Counted from the first letter of the stretch, positions 1 through 9,412 are shown. The stretch is DNA of 64,000 nt from Acetobacter sp. (GCA_017474285.1 JAFVHT010000001.1:18695-82694); one strand, 5' to 3'. Notes: generated by a model not told the origin, from the letters alone. Made by a program: numbers and translations.

Positions 1-1
1 A

Positions 2-463
2 TTTTTATTCCGTAAATGGGTTGTCGAAGTGCTTTGTAAAAAGTGGTATGTCTTGTTAGGAGATTGGAGATATAGAGAGGATCAGTTACCAGAGACTTTT
101 ATAGAATTTGCACGTAGATTTAAGAATATAAAAGATCGTTTGGAGAAAGATTCTTCAGATTGTCGAATGATAGTCCAGTGTTTTGATATGAGTTTAAAGA
201 AATTTAAAAAAAGTTTGTGTAATAATGTTCTGGAGAAATCTATAGTAAATGAATATTGCAACAGAATTATTGTTATATTCGACGGAGATCAATATTCTGA
301 ATTTCGTAAAGTCGTTGTTGAAGCTTTTCTTTTAAAAATAGATATTTATAGTAGACAACAAGATTCACAGGAAATTTGTCATCTTGTCGAAGCTTTAAAA
401 GAAAAAGCTAATAAATGGCAAAATTCAGAATTGTCGAGCTACATTGAGGCTGAACTTTATTGA
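2..463 (+). CDS. hypothetical protein, 5' end outside window
   Basis: The reading frame is open to the window edge. It continues in frame upstream of the first GTG at position 29, so the gene almost certainly starts outside the window. The visible part is about 153 residues, rich in Lys, Glu and Ile, with predicted helical character and no signal peptide or recognisable motif. Its 3' end lies in a perfect 16-base tandem duplication (443-458 and 459-474) that supplies the stop codon. Without the second copy the frame would run only a few codons further. I do not recognise the family. Confidence 0.55.
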   Translation, partial: FLFRKWVVEVLCKKWYVLLGDWRYREDQLPETFIEFARRFKNIKDRLEKDSSDCRMIVQCFDMSLKKFKKSLCNNVLEKSIVNEYCNRIIVIFDGDQYSEFRKVVVEAFLLKIDIYSRQQDSQEICHLVEALKEKANKWQNSELSSYIEAELY

Positions 464-474
464 GGCTGAACTTT
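443..474. repeat. 16-bp perfect tandem duplication at a gene end
   Basis: The unit attgaggctgaacttt occurs twice back to back (443-458, 459-474). It spans the stop codon of the hypothetical gene upstream. In the duplicated form the protein ends in Glu-Leu-Tyr-stop. With one copy it would end Glu-Leu-Ser-Arg-Arg-stop, so the effect on the product is small. This looks like a recent slippage event. Confidence 0.9.
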
Positions 475-628
475 CTCGGCGTTAAAGTAACTGCGCTTAA
501 CACAACACAGTAGATAAACGCTCAAAACTGTGCTAAACTATACAAGAATTTGCTCTTGTGTCTGCCTATGTTGCTTAACAACTCTTAAAAAGCCATAGTA
601 GTGTTGTGCTGTTTGACGGTATGGATTG

Positions 629-1273
629 ATGCCTGAAATTATGTTTACTGGTCCTGACGGGCGTCTTGAGGGGCGTTATTGTCATTCACATGTTGTGAAT
701 CCCTCCCTTGCGCTGGTGTTGCATCCGCATCCTTTACAGGGCGGTACGATGAATAATCGTATTACGTATGAATTATATCGCGTGTTTGAAAAATTAGGCT
801 TTTCGGTGATGCGTTATAATTCTCGCGGGGTGGGGCGTTCACAGGGGCGGTTTGATGGCGGGTGGGGGGAAATTTCTGATGCTGCGGCTGCCTTGGATTG
901 GCTCCAAACAATGAACCCGCATACAAGCGGGTTATGGGTGGTCGGTTATTCTTTTGGCGCGTTTGTGGGGATGCAGCTTTTGATGCGCAGACCAGAAATT
1001 ACAGGTTGGGTCAGTATAGCCCCGCCTACAACCCATTATGATTTTGGCTTTTTAGCTCCATGCCCTTGTAATGGGCTTATGATTGCGGGCGGTATGGATC
1101 ATATTGCGCCTGAAACAACAATCCGTAAATTGGTGGATAAACTTAACGCCCAAAAAGGTGTTGACATTGATTATAGAGTTTTTCCTGAGGCGGATCATAT
1201 TTTCTCTGATCATATCGACAAAATGATCATCGCTGTTAAAGAGCACGTGATGAACGCTGTCTCTACTAGCTAA
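629..1273 (+). CDS. alpha/beta hydrolase (COG2945-like)
   Basis: A 214-residue cytoplasmic hydrolase of the alpha/beta superfamily, in the short dienelactone-hydrolase-like group. The nucleophile elbow GYSFG puts the catalytic Ser at residue 108. The likely acid and base are Asp157 (GGMDH) and His190 (EADH), and the early HPHP segment near residues 32-35 is typical of the oxyanion region. A TTG lies directly before the ATG at 629, but ATG followed by PEI fits family starts better. No transmembrane segment or signal peptide is seen. The substrate cannot be inferred; the gene stands alone downstream of a hypothetical gene. Confidence 0.85.
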   Translation: MPEIMFTGPDGRLEGRYCHSHVVNPSLALVLHPHPLQGGTMNNRITYELYRVFEKLGFSVMRYNSRGVGRSQGRFDGGWGEISDAAAALDWLQTMNPHTSGLWVVGYSFGAFVGMQLLMRRPEITGWVSIAPPTTHYDFGFLAPCPCNGLMIAGGMDHIAPETTIRKLVDKLNAQKGVDIDYRVFPEADHIFSDHIDKMIIAVKEHVMNAVSTS

Positions 1274-1303
1274 ATAGTCCTCCTACCATCCTAGATAGTT
1301 CTC

Positions 1304-1594
1304 CTACCCCCCACACATGATTTTTGTTATAGAAGCGTATTCCCATACGGCATTCTCACATTGTTTCTTAAAAACAGCGTTATATGCCTTAATACATAGG
1401 TTTGTAAAACGATGAATACAGACCAACTCAACAAACTCCAATAAGTCTAAACATAAGGTAAATGGTGTTAAGAGTATCGCCCCACAAAAAGCGAGAACAA
1501 GGAGAACAGGGAGCAGAACGTAGACAACACACAGCGCGCATAAAGCCAGAAACGGAAGACAGAAAAGAAATGCAGCCAAATAAACAAAAATCAT
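1304..1594 (-). CDS. small hydrophobic protein
   Basis: A 96-residue frame whose first 50 residues are almost wholly hydrophobic. It probably forms two membrane-spanning helices, around residues 2-28 and 29-50, followed by a soluble tail with several Cys and Lys. The composition fits a real inner-membrane protein rather than a chance frame, and nothing overlaps it on the other strand. A purine-rich stretch (aagagaaa) precedes the ATG. I recognise no family. The preceding gene converges on it. Confidence 0.45.
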   Translation of the reverse strand: MIFVYLAAFLFCLPFLALCALCVVYVLLPVLLVLAFCGAILLTPFTLCLDLLEFVELVCIHRFTNLCIKAYNAVFKKQCENAVWEYASITKIMCGG

Positions 1595-1733
1595 AATTTA
1601 TTTCTCTTTTTTCTGGGTTATTAAGACCGCTTGCACGAACGAGTGTTCTAAAAGCGTCGCAAAGATTTTCTTTGTCTTTAAGGTTACTTTTTGTCTAGGT
1701 GTTTTCTTTTAAAAATATATTTTATAACAGAAA

Positions 1734-1808
1734 TGGTGGGCGCAACAGGGATCGAACCTGTGACCCCTACCATGTCAAGGTAGTGCTCTACCGCTGAGCT
1801 ATGCGCCC
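1734..1808 (-). tRNA. tRNA-Val (anticodon GAC)
   Basis: Read on the minus strand, this folds as a cloverleaf. The 7-bp acceptor stem GGGCGCA/TGCGCCC has discriminator A followed by an encoded CCA (1734-1736). The anticodon arm CTACC-TTGACAT-GGTAG gives anticodon GAC, and the T arm contains GGTTCGATCC. Anticodon GAC reads GUC/GUU valine codons. Confidence 0.96.
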
Positions 1809-1960
1809 ATTTCCGTTTTCTCTGATAAAGGGTTTATACCTTTATCGCTTACTCAAAAGCAAGCCTTTACTGTATTTAGAGGAAAAATAGACTTTTTGCA
1901 ACAGAAAAATAACCTAAAGAAACAACATAAAAAAGAAAAGAGAAAAACGTTCAAAATCTC

Positions 1961-1977
1961 TTAGAGCAACGCTCTAA
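1961..1977. promoter_or_regulatory. short inverted repeat upstream of htpG promoter
   Basis: TTAGAGC (1961-1967) and GCTCTAA (1971-1977) form a perfect 7-bp inverted repeat with a 3-base centre. It sits 14 bases upstream of the -35 element of htpG, so it could be an operator or a small hairpin. It does not match the CIRCE element, which has 9-bp arms and a 9-base spacer. Confidence 0.35.
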
Positions 1978-1990
1978 AAAGTCAATCAGG

Positions 1991-2019
1991 TTGAAAAAAG
2001 ACAAAAGCAATTCTATAAT
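1991..2019 (+). promoter_or_regulatory. putative sigma-70 promoter of htpG
   Basis: TTGAAA at 1991-1996 and a perfect TATAAT at 2014-2019 are separated by exactly 17 bases. Transcription from about 2026 would give a leader of about 90 bases before the htpG ATG at 2117. The bases around the -35 (GGTTGAA) also resemble a sigma-32 -35 element, but the -10 is sigma-70 like. The promoter lies inside the 5' extension of the htpG frame, which argues against the upstream TTG being the start. Confidence 0.6.
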
Positions 2020-2116
2020 AATACTTATAGAACCCTTTAAGACCTGTTACGGGTGTTATTCTGTTAAAATTGGTGTTGATAAAACCTTAAAAATTGTAAG
2101 AAATAGGATTCGGAAC

Positions 2117-3991
2117 ATGACAGAAACTGCTTCTTCAGCCTCTCATAGTGAAACCCATGCCTTTAGTGCGGAAGTGGGGCGCTTGCTTGACCTCGTTGTT
2201 CACTCTCTCTATTCAGATCGGGAAATATTTTTAAGGGAGCTTGTCGCTAATGCTGCCGATGCAACGGATAGAAGACGTTTTGAATCACTGACCTACCCTG
2301 CTCATAGCTTACCTGAAAATGCCCGTATTTGTCTTATTCCGGATAAAGAAGCCCATTTACTGACCATTCGTGACGATGGGCTTGGTATGAGCCGTGAGGA
2401 ATTGCTTCATAATTTAGGGACAATTGCCCGTTCGGGCACGCGTGCTTTTGGGCAACAGCTTGAAAATGCCAAACCAGAGGATCGCCCTAACCTTATCGGG
2501 CAATTTGGTGTGGGGTTCTATGCCGCTTTTATGGTGGCAGATAAAGTCGATGTGATTTCCCGTAAGGTAGGAGATGATGAGGCATGGCGTTGGTCTTCTG
2601 ACGGAAAAGGCGCTTATACGATTGAACCTGCGACGCGTGAAACAGCGGGTACAGATATTATTCTGCACATGAAAAACGATGCTGAGGAATTTTTAGATCC
2701 TTGGCGTTTACAATCCATTATTCGGAAATGGTCTGATCACATTGCGTGGTCTGTCGTTATTGTGCATGACGGCAAAGAAGAACCCGCTAATACGGGTACA
2801 GCTTTGTGGTGTAAACCGCGCCAAGACATTACAAAAGAGCAGATGGAAGAGTTTTATCGTCATCTGACTCATCATTTTGATACGCCATGGGATACACTAC
2901 ACTGGCGTGCGGAGGGAACAACAGAGTTTACGGCGTTACTGTTTATTCCTTCGTCTAAGCCTTTTGAATTTGGGGAACAAACACGCAAAAGCAAAGTGCG
3001 CTTGCATGTGCGGCGTATGTTTATTACCGATGAAGCCGATATTTTGCCCGCATGGTTGCGGTTTGTGCAAGGGGTCGTGGATACAGACGACCTCCCCCTC
3101 AATGTGTCGCGCGAAATGTTGCAGGCAACCCCCGTGCTTGCCCGTATTCGTAAAGCGGTAACGGGGAAAGTTTTAGCCGAACTGAAAAAACGCAGTAAAG
3201 AGGCAGAGACCTATACCCCATTTTGGGAGAATTTTGGGGCTATCCTTAAAGAGGGTATGTGGGAAGATGCTGTGCATCGTTCTGACGTAGCGGCGTTGAG
3301 TCGTTTCCGTTCGAGCGCCGTAGAGGGGTTTACAACGTTTGATGAGTACATAAGCCGTATGAAGCCCGGGCAAGAGGCTATTTATTATATGACAGGGGAT
3401 AACATTGAGATATTAGAGGCTTCACCGCATATTGAAGGGTTTAAAGCACGGGGTGTCGAAGTGCTTTTATTGTCTGACCTTGTCGATACGTTCTGGCCCG
3501 ATCGGTTAAGTAGTTATGAAGGGAAAACGCTGCGTAATGTGCTGCAAGAGTCTAAAGACCTTGAAAAATTGGGTCCTCTTGAAGAAACACCTACAGAAAA
3601 AGCCGATATGGAATTAGTCTTACCCGCGCTTAAAACAGCTCTTGGAGACAAAGTGTCAGATGTGCGGACAACAGATCGGCTTGTGGCAAGTGCTATGGTG
3701 CTTGGGGGGGCCGGAGAAGCCATGAACCCGCAACTGCGTAAATTAATGCAACAAAGCGGTCAAAACGTTCCTAAAGATGTTCCTGTGTTAGAGGTCAACC
3801 CAACGCACCCGTTAATGCATGCTTTAGCCGAGCGTGTGAGCGCGAAAGAGGATATAACGCCGTTAGCGCAAATTTTACTCGACGTTGCGACGTTGCAAAG
3901 TGGTGAACCTTTGAAAGATGTCAACGCTTTTTCTCGCCGTATTATCGACCATTTGGTGAAAGATACAGTTTCTTCTGGTGAGACAAAGTAA
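2117..3991 (+). CDS. htpG: molecular chaperone HtpG (Hsp90 family)
   Basis: A 624-residue cytosolic Hsp90 chaperone, normal length for the family. The N-terminal GHKL ATPase domain (about 1-215) shows the ATP-binding segments [15 protein letters not shown] and [11 protein letters not shown]. The middle domain (about 230-490) and C-terminal dimerisation domain follow. The frame is open from 1991, but ATG 2117 matches bacterial HtpG N termini and a good promoter lies within the extension. Hsp90 folds client proteins under stress and is often under heat-shock control; rpoH is also in this window. The gene appears to be transcribed alone. Confidence 0.96.
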   Translation: MTETASSASHSETHAFSAEVGRLLDLVVHSLYSDREIFLRELVANAADATDRRRFESLTYPAHSLPENARICLIPDKEAHLLTIRDDGLGMSREELLHNLGTIARSGTRAFGQQLENAKPEDRPNLIGQFGVGFYAAFMVADKVDVISRKVGDDEAWRWSSDGKGAYTIEPATRETAGTDIILHMKNDAEEFLDPWRLQSIIRKWSDHIAWSVVIVHDGKEEPANTGTALWCKPRQDITKEQMEEFYRHLTHHFDTPWDTLHWRAEGTTEFTALLFIPSSKPFEFGEQTRKSKVRLHVRRMFITDEADILPAWLRFVQGVVDTDDLPLNVSREMLQATPVLARIRKAVTGKVLAELKKRSKEAETYTPFWENFGAILKEGMWEDAVHRSDVAALSRFRSSAVEGFTTFDEYISRMKPGQEAIYYMTGDNIEILEASPHIEGFKARGVEVLLLSDLVDTFWPDRLSSYEGKTLRNVLQESKDLEKLGPLEETPTEKADMELVLPALKTALGDKVSDVRTTDRLVASAMVLGGAGEAMNPQLRKLMQQSGQNVPKDVPVLEVNPTHPLMHALAERVSAKEDITPLAQILLDVATLQSGEPLKDVNAFSRRIIDHLVKDTVSSGETK

Positions 3992-4151
3992 GTTTTGTGA
4001 ACACGTTATTTTTGTTGCTTCTGCCGTAGCAGGTGTTGCTGGTGGTCTTGGTGTAGCATCAATTGTAGAAAGTGCTCTTGGAGAGGAGGACAAAAAATTC
4101 ACGTGCCTATTTCGCAACAACTGGTTTCTGAACACCAAAAACCTCTTTTAA
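3978..4151 (+). CDS. possible small membrane protein overlapping htpG end
   Basis: A 57-codon frame starting at GTG 3978, inside the last codons of htpG. It encodes a Gly/Ala/Val-rich hydrophobic segment ([14 protein letters not shown]) followed by a charged tail. The segment resembles a single membrane helix with small-residue packing. There is no strong ribosome binding site and no recognised family. It could equally be a chance frame or the remnant of a longer gene, so this is a low-confidence call. Confidence 0.2.
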   Translation: MRQSKFCEHVIFVASAVAGVAGGLGVASIVESALGEEDKKFTCLFRNNWFLNTKNLF

Positions 4152-4181
4152 GGGTCTTATGGAAAACTATCGGTACTTTGT

Positions 4182-4394
4182 CTAATTTGTGTTATTAATT
4201 TGCGCGCAAGCAGCCCTAAAACTTCTCGCTTCTGGTGTAGCGTTTGTATAAACAAGTTTCTCGAGGTTAGGGTGGTGGTATAAATAATCAGAGGAACATG
4301 TTTCTTTAGTTGGCGTTGGGACTTCTACATTTTTCCCACATGCAGAAAGGGGAAAAGCTATAAGGCACAACGTAAAAAGGGGAAACTTTTTCAT
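4182..4394 (-). CDS. small lipoprotein, P-x-P-x-x-ETC family
   Basis: A 70-residue predicted lipoprotein: basic start MKKF, hydrophobic core, and lipobox LSAC with the lipidated Cys at residue 19. The mature part carries the motif PTPTKETC followed by SSDY, and a second Cys near the end (AACAQ). The same arrangement recurs in genes at 27936-28199 and 35568-36428. The two conserved mature cysteines could form a disulfide in the periplasm; that is inference. No function is known to me. An 11-bp inverted repeat lies 39 bases upstream. Confidence 0.7.
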   Translation of the reverse strand: MKKFPLFTLCLIAFPLSACGKNVEVPTPTKETCSSDYLYHHPNLEKLVYTNATPEARSFRAACAQINNTN

Positions 4395-4432
4395 AGTATC
4401 TCCTAAAAATAATTAAAGAATTTCTCATACTA

Positions 4433-4465
4433 AACCAATTGTTGCATATTTTATAACAATTGGTT
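4433..4465. promoter_or_regulatory. 11-bp perfect inverted repeat
   Basis: AACCAATTGTT (4433-4443) and AACAATTGGTT (4455-4465) are exact reverse complements separated by 11 AT-rich bases. The element lies between the arsC-like gene end and the start of the lipoprotein gene, both on the minus strand. It has no following T run, so an operator or mRNA hairpin is more likely than an intrinsic terminator. Confidence 0.6.
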
Positions 4466-4560
4466 CCTTAACACCAAGCATGTTTTAATGGTTTTGTGTA
4501 ATACGTTCTCATTCTTAATCTTAGTATTTTCATATTTTTGTTAAAATTGCAATGAAGAGA

Positions 4561-4911
4561 TTAAGGAAAAAGCGAAAGAACCGTTTCAGCAGGACGGCAG
4601 ACTTTAACCCCTTTTGGTGAAACAACGACCGGGCGGTTTAATAAAATGGGGTTGTCAACAATCGCTTGTAAAAGGGTAGTCTCAGAGAGGTTTGGCTTGT
4701 CTAACCCGAGTTCGGTATAAAGTTTTTCTTTGGTACGTAATAAATCACGCGCTGTAATAGGTCCTTGTTGTACAAGGGCTTCAAGTTCCTCAAGCGTAGG
4801 CGGTGTTTTTAGATAGGTAATAATTTTAGGCTCAATCCCCGCATGGCGGATCATCTCTAAAACAGAACGCGCGGTTCCACAAGCAGGGTTGTAATAAATC
4901 GTAATACACAT
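4561..4911 (-). CDS. arsC: ArsC-family (glutaredoxin-type) arsenate reductase
   Basis: A 116-residue protein of the ArsC/Spx thioredoxin-fold family. The catalytic Cys11 lies in NPACGTAR, the Cys-x3-Arg arrangement typical of plasmid R773-type ArsC. The late motif NRPVVVSPKGVKVCRP holds the conserved Arg residues that help bind arsenate. Length and architecture match glutaredoxin-dependent arsenate reductases. No arsR, arsB or acr3 neighbour is visible, so its physiological role here may be broader redox chemistry. The start ATG is well placed, with AGAGG-like bases upstream on the minus strand. Confidence 0.88.
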   Translation of the reverse strand: MCITIYYNPACGTARSVLEMIRHAGIEPKIITYLKTPPTLEELEALVQQGPITARDLLRTKEKLYTELGLDKPNLSETTLLQAIVDNPILLNRPVVVSPKGVKVCRPAETVLSLFP

Positions 4912-5008
4912 AAAACACCTCTTAATTTCTTAACCATTATAAACCGGCAACGAGACAGTGTCAAAGAGGGAAGCTAATCACGTTGCCGATGAATACGCTT
5001 AAAAAGTT

Positions 5009-6016
5009 TTAAGCGATGAGAGAGGTTGTTGGTGTTTTAGGCGTGTTATTTCCCAAAGAAGAATTTTGCCCCATAGAAGAAGACGTATAAGGAGATACTT
5101 TGAGAGACGTATTCTGTTGCGCGACAACTTTATGAGCTTGGTCAGCATTTTTATCGGTTTTGTCCATCTTTTTGGGAGGGGTGTTAAAAAGCTCCTTGAC
5201 CATTTGTGCATTGAGGTCACTTTTGTTTTCAGCTAAGGAAAATGTCCGCGCATTGTTGTCAATTTTAGTGAGCGTGTAAGAAAAGGAGGCTTGAGCACTT
5301 TCACCTCTCAAATTACCGTTAGCATTTTGTCCTATTGATGATGAAGCCGTTGCGGTCGATTGTAAGCGATAGCCGTTAGCGTTATGACTCACCGAAGATG
5401 GGTCTAGCGCTATGCTGGGCATCGTAGATGCAGAGGCTTGAAAATTTGTTGATAGAGAGAAAGAGGCATATGTACTGCCATTTTGATTGACACCCTCAGC
5501 CATTGAAACAGAAATGTTCGTAAAATTGACAGGGTTCGCGCTTAATACCTCAATTGTATAAGAAAATTCACTTGCGTTGCTGCTTTGCGCCATAGACGCT
5601 GAAAAATAAACGCCATACACGCCCGCACTACTGCCAAATAAAGATTGGCTTTGTGCCGCAGAAAGAGAAAGTTCAAAATTTGTTGAGAGGCTATTGTTTG
5701 TTTGGCTCGTTTCTTCCTGAAAACTTCATAGAAGAAGACGCTGTTTGCGCATTTGTTTGTTGGGAATTTTGCGTTGTTGAGGTTGTAACACTGTTTATGA
5801 CGGCGCCTAGAGCGTTATAAACGTGTATTCCCCCCCCCCATTTTGATCACGTTGTGAGGCGTGGGAAAGTTGTATGGTATCCTGATTCTGGTTATCAGAG
5901 GGTTTAGCATGTTCTGACAGAGAATCCACACCATGATGTTTAGCATCGCTGTTCATGCCATTCATAAAAGAGGCCGTCATCGACCATGACAGGTTGTTCG
6001 GTGTAACAGATGTCAT
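5009..6016 (-). pseudogene. serine-rich protein gene, frameshifted at C10 tract
   Basis: One gene appears to be split into three frames. The start is ATG 6014-6016, with AAGGA (6024-6028) seven bases upstream. The first part (about 62 residues) reads to a homopolymer of ten C on the plus strand (5830-5839), where the frame shifts and stops at 5807. A tract of 8 or 11 would continue into a second open segment (VYNALGAVINSVTTS...). A second shift, somewhere between about 5690 and 5728 near an A4 run, is needed to join the final segment, which then runs without interruption to 5009. The product is rich in Ser, Asn, Thr and Gln (for example LSWSMTASF and FSYTLTKI) with no signal peptide or known domain. 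The tract suggests phase variation, but the second lesion suggests decay. Confidence 0.6.
5830..5839. repeat. C10/G10 homopolymer tract (possible phase-variation site)
   Basis: Ten consecutive C on the plus strand (G on the coding strand) inside the serine-rich gene. One of only three such 10-base G/C tracts in the window, the others being 7418-7427 and 46574-46583; other G runs I noticed reach seven. Slippage here moves the downstream codons in or out of frame. Confidence 0.85.
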
Positions 6017-6219
6017 AAAAGTTTCCTTATCCGTTAAAGAAAATTGTGCAACATAAAATAAGGGTTCTACCTTAACTGTTGCCACTGTATGAAAATATTA
6101 AACAAAAATTATTAAGAAGTTGTTAAGATCACACATGTTTTTACGATTTTTACGGGTTTTTGTTTTTTATGACAGTGTTGGAACGTATAATAACGTGTAA
6201 TGATGTGTAGAAATCAAAA

Positions 6220-6789
6220 ATGACCGTATTTACTGTCCAAAACTCTTTAAGTCGTTGTCGGTGGGCAGAGGCTAATGCTGTTATACGCGATTATCACGAT
6301 ACAGAATGGGGGCACCCTGTTTATGAGAGCCGCCAGCTTTGGGAAACATTGGTGCTAGAAAGTTTTCAATGTGGCTTATCGTGGAATGTCGTATTACAAA
6401 AGCGTGACTTTTTGCGTCGTGCTTTTTATGGATTTGATCCGCATAAAGTAGCGACGATGACACCCGAAGATGAAGCGCGTCTTGTTATGGATAAAAATCT
6501 TATCCGTTCAAAACAAAAAATTGCTGCCGTGATCATCAATGCGCGTGCGTGGGTTACAATGCACCAGCAAGGCGAGGATTTTTCCGATTTTGTTTGGTCT
6601 ATCGCTTCACAGAGTGAAACATATCAAACAGATACGTGTTTACAACAAACACCGCGATCGCGTTTTCTGACAACAGCTTTGAAAAAACGCGGTTTTGTTT
6701 TTATTGGTCCTGTTATGATTTATGCTTGGATGCAGGCTATCGGTATGGTTAATGGTCATGAATCCTGTTGTTTTTTACGGCTATCATAG
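6220..6789 (+). CDS. tag: DNA-3-methyladenine glycosylase I
   Basis: A 189-residue base-excision-repair glycosylase that removes 3-methyladenine from alkylated DNA. The N-terminal RCRWA and YHDTEWG blocks and the C-terminal NGHESCC are family hallmarks. By comparison with E. coli Tag, the zinc ligands would be Cys13, His26, His180 and Cys184. The central ESFQCGLSW is also characteristic. The gene stands alone, divergent from the serine-rich gene. The start ATG leaves a short, family-like leader before RCRWA. Confidence 0.93.
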   Translation: MTVFTVQNSLSRCRWAEANAVIRDYHDTEWGHPVYESRQLWETLVLESFQCGLSWNVVLQKRDFLRRAFYGFDPHKVATMTPEDEARLVMDKNLIRSKQKIAAVIINARAWVTMHQQGEDFSDFVWSIASQSETYQTDTCLQQTPRSRFLTTALKKRGFVFIGPVMIYAWMQAIGMVNGHESCCFLRLS

Positions 6790-6951
6790 ATGGTAGAGCT
6801 TGTAAATGTGAAGGAGTTCTGTTATTATAAAACTGTTACATTTCTGTAATCTATATTACATATAGGTTTCTGGTGTTAAAGTTAGTGATAAATATTATTC
6901 CAATTATCTATTGATTTAGTAATTTATGATTAAATAAATGGAGGAGGTGGT

Positions 6952-7596
6952 ATGAGTAGTCTTGAATATAATTTTACTAATGCATGGTTCAATGAAACAG
7001 AAAATACAGGTGTATGGGATTCCCTTTTTGCGCAACTGAAGCCTACACGTGTTTTGGAGATTGGTTGTTTCGAGGGAAGAAGTACGAGTTACCTTATTGA
7101 GAAATTAGCTTCGTGTCGGGATATAGAGGTACATTGTGTTGATACCTGGGAGAGAGGCGAAGACGTTTATGCTCCAAATGGTTTGATAGAGCATGAATGG
7201 ACTGCTGTTGAGGAACGCTTTCATTACAATATTAAAGTAGCACAAAGTAAGGTGAGCCATGTAGCTCAAGTTATTATTCATAAAAGTTTTAGTGATAGAG
7301 CGTTACCGAAATTATTAGCAGAAGGGAAAGCTGGGTATTTTGACTTTATTTATATTGATGGATCGCATCAAGCGTCTGATGTGTTGTGTGATGCGGTATT
7401 AAGTTTCCGACTTTTGAGGGGGGGGGGAATTATAGGGTTTGATGACTATTTATGGCAAGAGCCATTACCATATGGTACGGATCCATTACGTTGTCCAAAA
7501 CTCGCTATAGACGCTTTTACAAATATCTATGCTCGTAAAACAAGGATTATGCTAGCACCATTATACCGGCTCTATGTGCAAAAATTAACAGATTAA
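6952..7596 (+). CDS. SAM-dependent methyltransferase with in-frame G10 tract
   Basis: A 214-residue class I methyltransferase of the Methyltransf_24/TylF-like type. Motif I is VLEIGCFEGRS (about residues 34-44). The later FIYIDGSH and GGGIIGFDDY segments are typical motifs of the fold. GGAGGAGG just before the ATG is a strong ribosome binding site. Ten consecutive G (7418-7427) encode the Gly stretch at residues 157-159. The gene is currently in frame, and loss or gain of one G would truncate it. Such enzymes often modify sugars or small metabolites; the substrate is unknown. The flanking sequence is AT-rich. Confidence 0.82.
   Translation: MSSLEYNFTNAWFNETENTGVWDSLFAQLKPTRVLEIGCFEGRSTSYLIEKLASCRDIEVHCVDTWERGEDVYAPNGLIEHEWTAVEERFHYNIKVAQSKVSHVAQVIIHKSFSDRALPKLLAEGKAGYFDFIYIDGSHQASDVLCDAVLSFRLLRGGGIIGFDDYLWQEPLPYGTDPLRCPKLAIDAFTNIYARKTRIMLAPLYRLYVQKLTD
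7418..7427. repeat. G10 homopolymer tract in methyltransferase gene (ON)
   Basis: Ten consecutive G inside the methyltransferase gene, at codons for Arg156-Gly159. The present length keeps the frame open, so the gene is in the ON state if this tract varies. Confidence 0.88.
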
Positions 7597-7679
7597 ATAA
7601 TCTTTCTTGTTCTCTATTCATTACGTAAAAGCACGCGTGTTTCTTGTATTAACTTGATTGGGAGTAGGTTGATGTCATT

Positions 7680-9275
7680 TTATTCCCACTCAATTGTTCC
7701 GGGTGGTTTAGATGTAATATCGTAAGTCACTCTGTTAATGCCTTGTACTTCGTTGACAATACGGGTCGCAACATAGTTGAGGAAAATTATATCAAAGGGG
7801 TAAACATCAGCGGTCATACCATCGGTACTGGTAACAGCCCGTAAAGTGCAAACATAATCATAAGTGCGGCTATCTCCCATGACCCCAACAGTGCGTATAG
7901 GGAGTAACACGGCAAACGCTTGCCATATAGAATCGTATAAACCCGCCGATCGAATTTCTTCGAGGAAGATTTTATCGACATGCTGAAGTATCTTTAATCT
8001 CTCTTCTGTTATGGCGCCGAGAATACGAATGGCTAATCCTGGACCCGGGAACGGGTGCCGTCCAATAAAGTTTTGTGGAATGCCAAGAACTTGCCCAAGG
8101 GCACGAACCTCGTCTTTGAAAAGTTCTCGCAAAGGTTCAACAAGTTTCATATTCATACGTTCTGGCAGTCCTCCCACATTGTGGTGGGATTTGATAGTCA
8201 CTGAAGGACCGCCAGCAGGGTTGACGCTTTCAATTACATCAGGGTAAAGGGTGCCTTGTGCTAAGAACTGCGCACCGCCTAATTTGGCAGCTTCTTCTTC
8301 GAACACTTCAATAAAAAGGCGACCAATCGTTTTACGCTTTATTTCCGGATCGGTAACACCATCAAGGGCGGTAAGGAAAAGGTCAGACGCATCGCGGTGT
8401 ATGAGTGGAATATTGAATTGATCACGGAAAGTGTGAATAACGTCTTGGGCTTCGCCAGCTCGTAACATACCATGATCAACAAAAATACAGGTGAGTTGTT
8501 TGCCAATAGCCTGATGAATGAGGACGGCAGCAACAGAAGAGTCAACACCGCCCGATAACCCACAAATCACATGTCCATGACCAACCTGTTCACGAATTTT
8601 TTGGATTTCCATTTCTCGGAAACCCGCCATGGTCCACGTTCCTGTACAACCTGCAATATGGTGTGTAAATTGGCGGAGTAAAAGAGCACCGTGTGGAGTA
8701 TGAACAACTTCCGGATGGAACTGCACACCGTAAAAGTGGCGTGAGTCGTCAGCAATTACAGCAAAGGGTGCACCTTGACTGACGGCGACGGCACGAAAGC
8801 CAGAAGGAATTGCCGTGACTTTATCGCCATGGCTCATCCAGACTTGTTCTTTATCACCTGGGGTCCATACACCTTGGAATAAGGCACAATCAGCGGTGAT
8901 TTCAAGAGAAGCACGTCCAAATTCACGATGTGTAGAACTGCTTTCAACATGTCCTCCAAGCTGTTTACACATGGCTTGTTGACCATAACAAATGCCAAGC
9001 AGAGGTACACCACACGTAAAAACACTGTCAGGTATACGCGGTGCTTCTGCATCATTAACGCTCGCTGGACCGCCAGAAAGAATAATACCACGCGGGGCAA
9101 ACTTTGAAATTCGCTCTTGAGAGACATTAAAAGGCCAAATTTCACAATAAACGCCACTTTCTCTGATACGGCGTGCAATGAGTTGTGTGACTTGACTCCC
9201 AAAATCGAGGATTAAAATACGATCATGGTGTAAGGCAGTTTCTGGCGTGTGAGAGAGAGAAGAAGTTTTTGTCAC
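7680..9275 (-). CDS. guaA: GMP synthase (glutamine-hydrolysing)
   Basis: A 531-residue enzyme that converts XMP, glutamine and ATP to GMP in purine synthesis. The N-terminal class I glutamine amidotransferase domain has the nucleophile Cys96 in GICYGQQ and the His187/Glu189 pair in FHPEV. The ATP-pyrophosphatase domain has the P-loop SGGVDSS (241-247), followed by the dimerisation domain ending in KPPGTIEWE, the usual GuaA terminus. Length is normal. guaB is not adjacent. The upstream region up to 9412 is shared with a divergent lipoprotein gene. Confidence 0.97.
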   Translation of the reverse strand: MTKTSSLSHTPETALHHDRILILDFGSQVTQLIARRIRESGVYCEIWPFNVSQERISKFAPRGIILSGGPASVNDAEAPRIPDSVFTCGVPLLGICYGQQAMCKQLGGHVESSSTHREFGRASLEITADCALFQGVWTPGDKEQVWMSHGDKVTAIPSGFRAVAVSQGAPFAVIADDSRHFYGVQFHPEVVHTPHGALLLRQFTHHIAGCTGTWTMAGFREMEIQKIREQVGHGHVICGLSGGVDSSVAAVLIHQAIGKQLTCIFVDHGMLRAGEAQDVIHTFRDQFNIPLIHRDASDLFLTALDGVTDPEIKRKTIGRLFIEVFEEEAAKLGGAQFLAQGTLYPDVIESVNPAGGPSVTIKSHHNVGGLPERMNMKLVEPLRELFKDEVRALGQVLGIPQNFIGRHPFPGPGLAIRILGAITEERLKILQHVDKIFLEEIRSAGLYDSIWQAFAVLLPIRTVGVMGDSRTYDYVCTLRAVTSTDGMTADVYPFDIIFLNYVATRIVNEVQGINRVTYDITSKPPGTIEWE

Positions 9276-9412
9276 AGAGTTAGACTTTCACAGGGTTAAA
9301 TTTACTTTTAGATGATTTTCAAAAAACAGGTTAAAAGGTGTGTAACGTAGTATAGATAACTTATACAGATTTTTGATGAACTTATAGCTTTGTTTAACTT
9401 GTTTATAGCACG

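Noticed and set aside
1991..2116. N-terminal extension of htpG to an upstream TTG
   Set aside because: A good -35/-10 promoter lies inside the extension, and the residues there do not resemble any HtpG N terminus, so ATG 2117 is the start.
3704..3711. G7 run in htpG as a phase-variation tract
   Set aside because: At seven bases the run is short, it sits in a conserved chaperone gene and the frame is intact; similar G7 runs in pgi and plsC were dismissed for the same reason.
3875..4138. Minus-strand frame at the htpG 3' end
   Set aside because: It largely mirrors the htpG tail and spacer, lacks a ribosome binding site and is Pro/Ala-rich, typical of a shadow frame.
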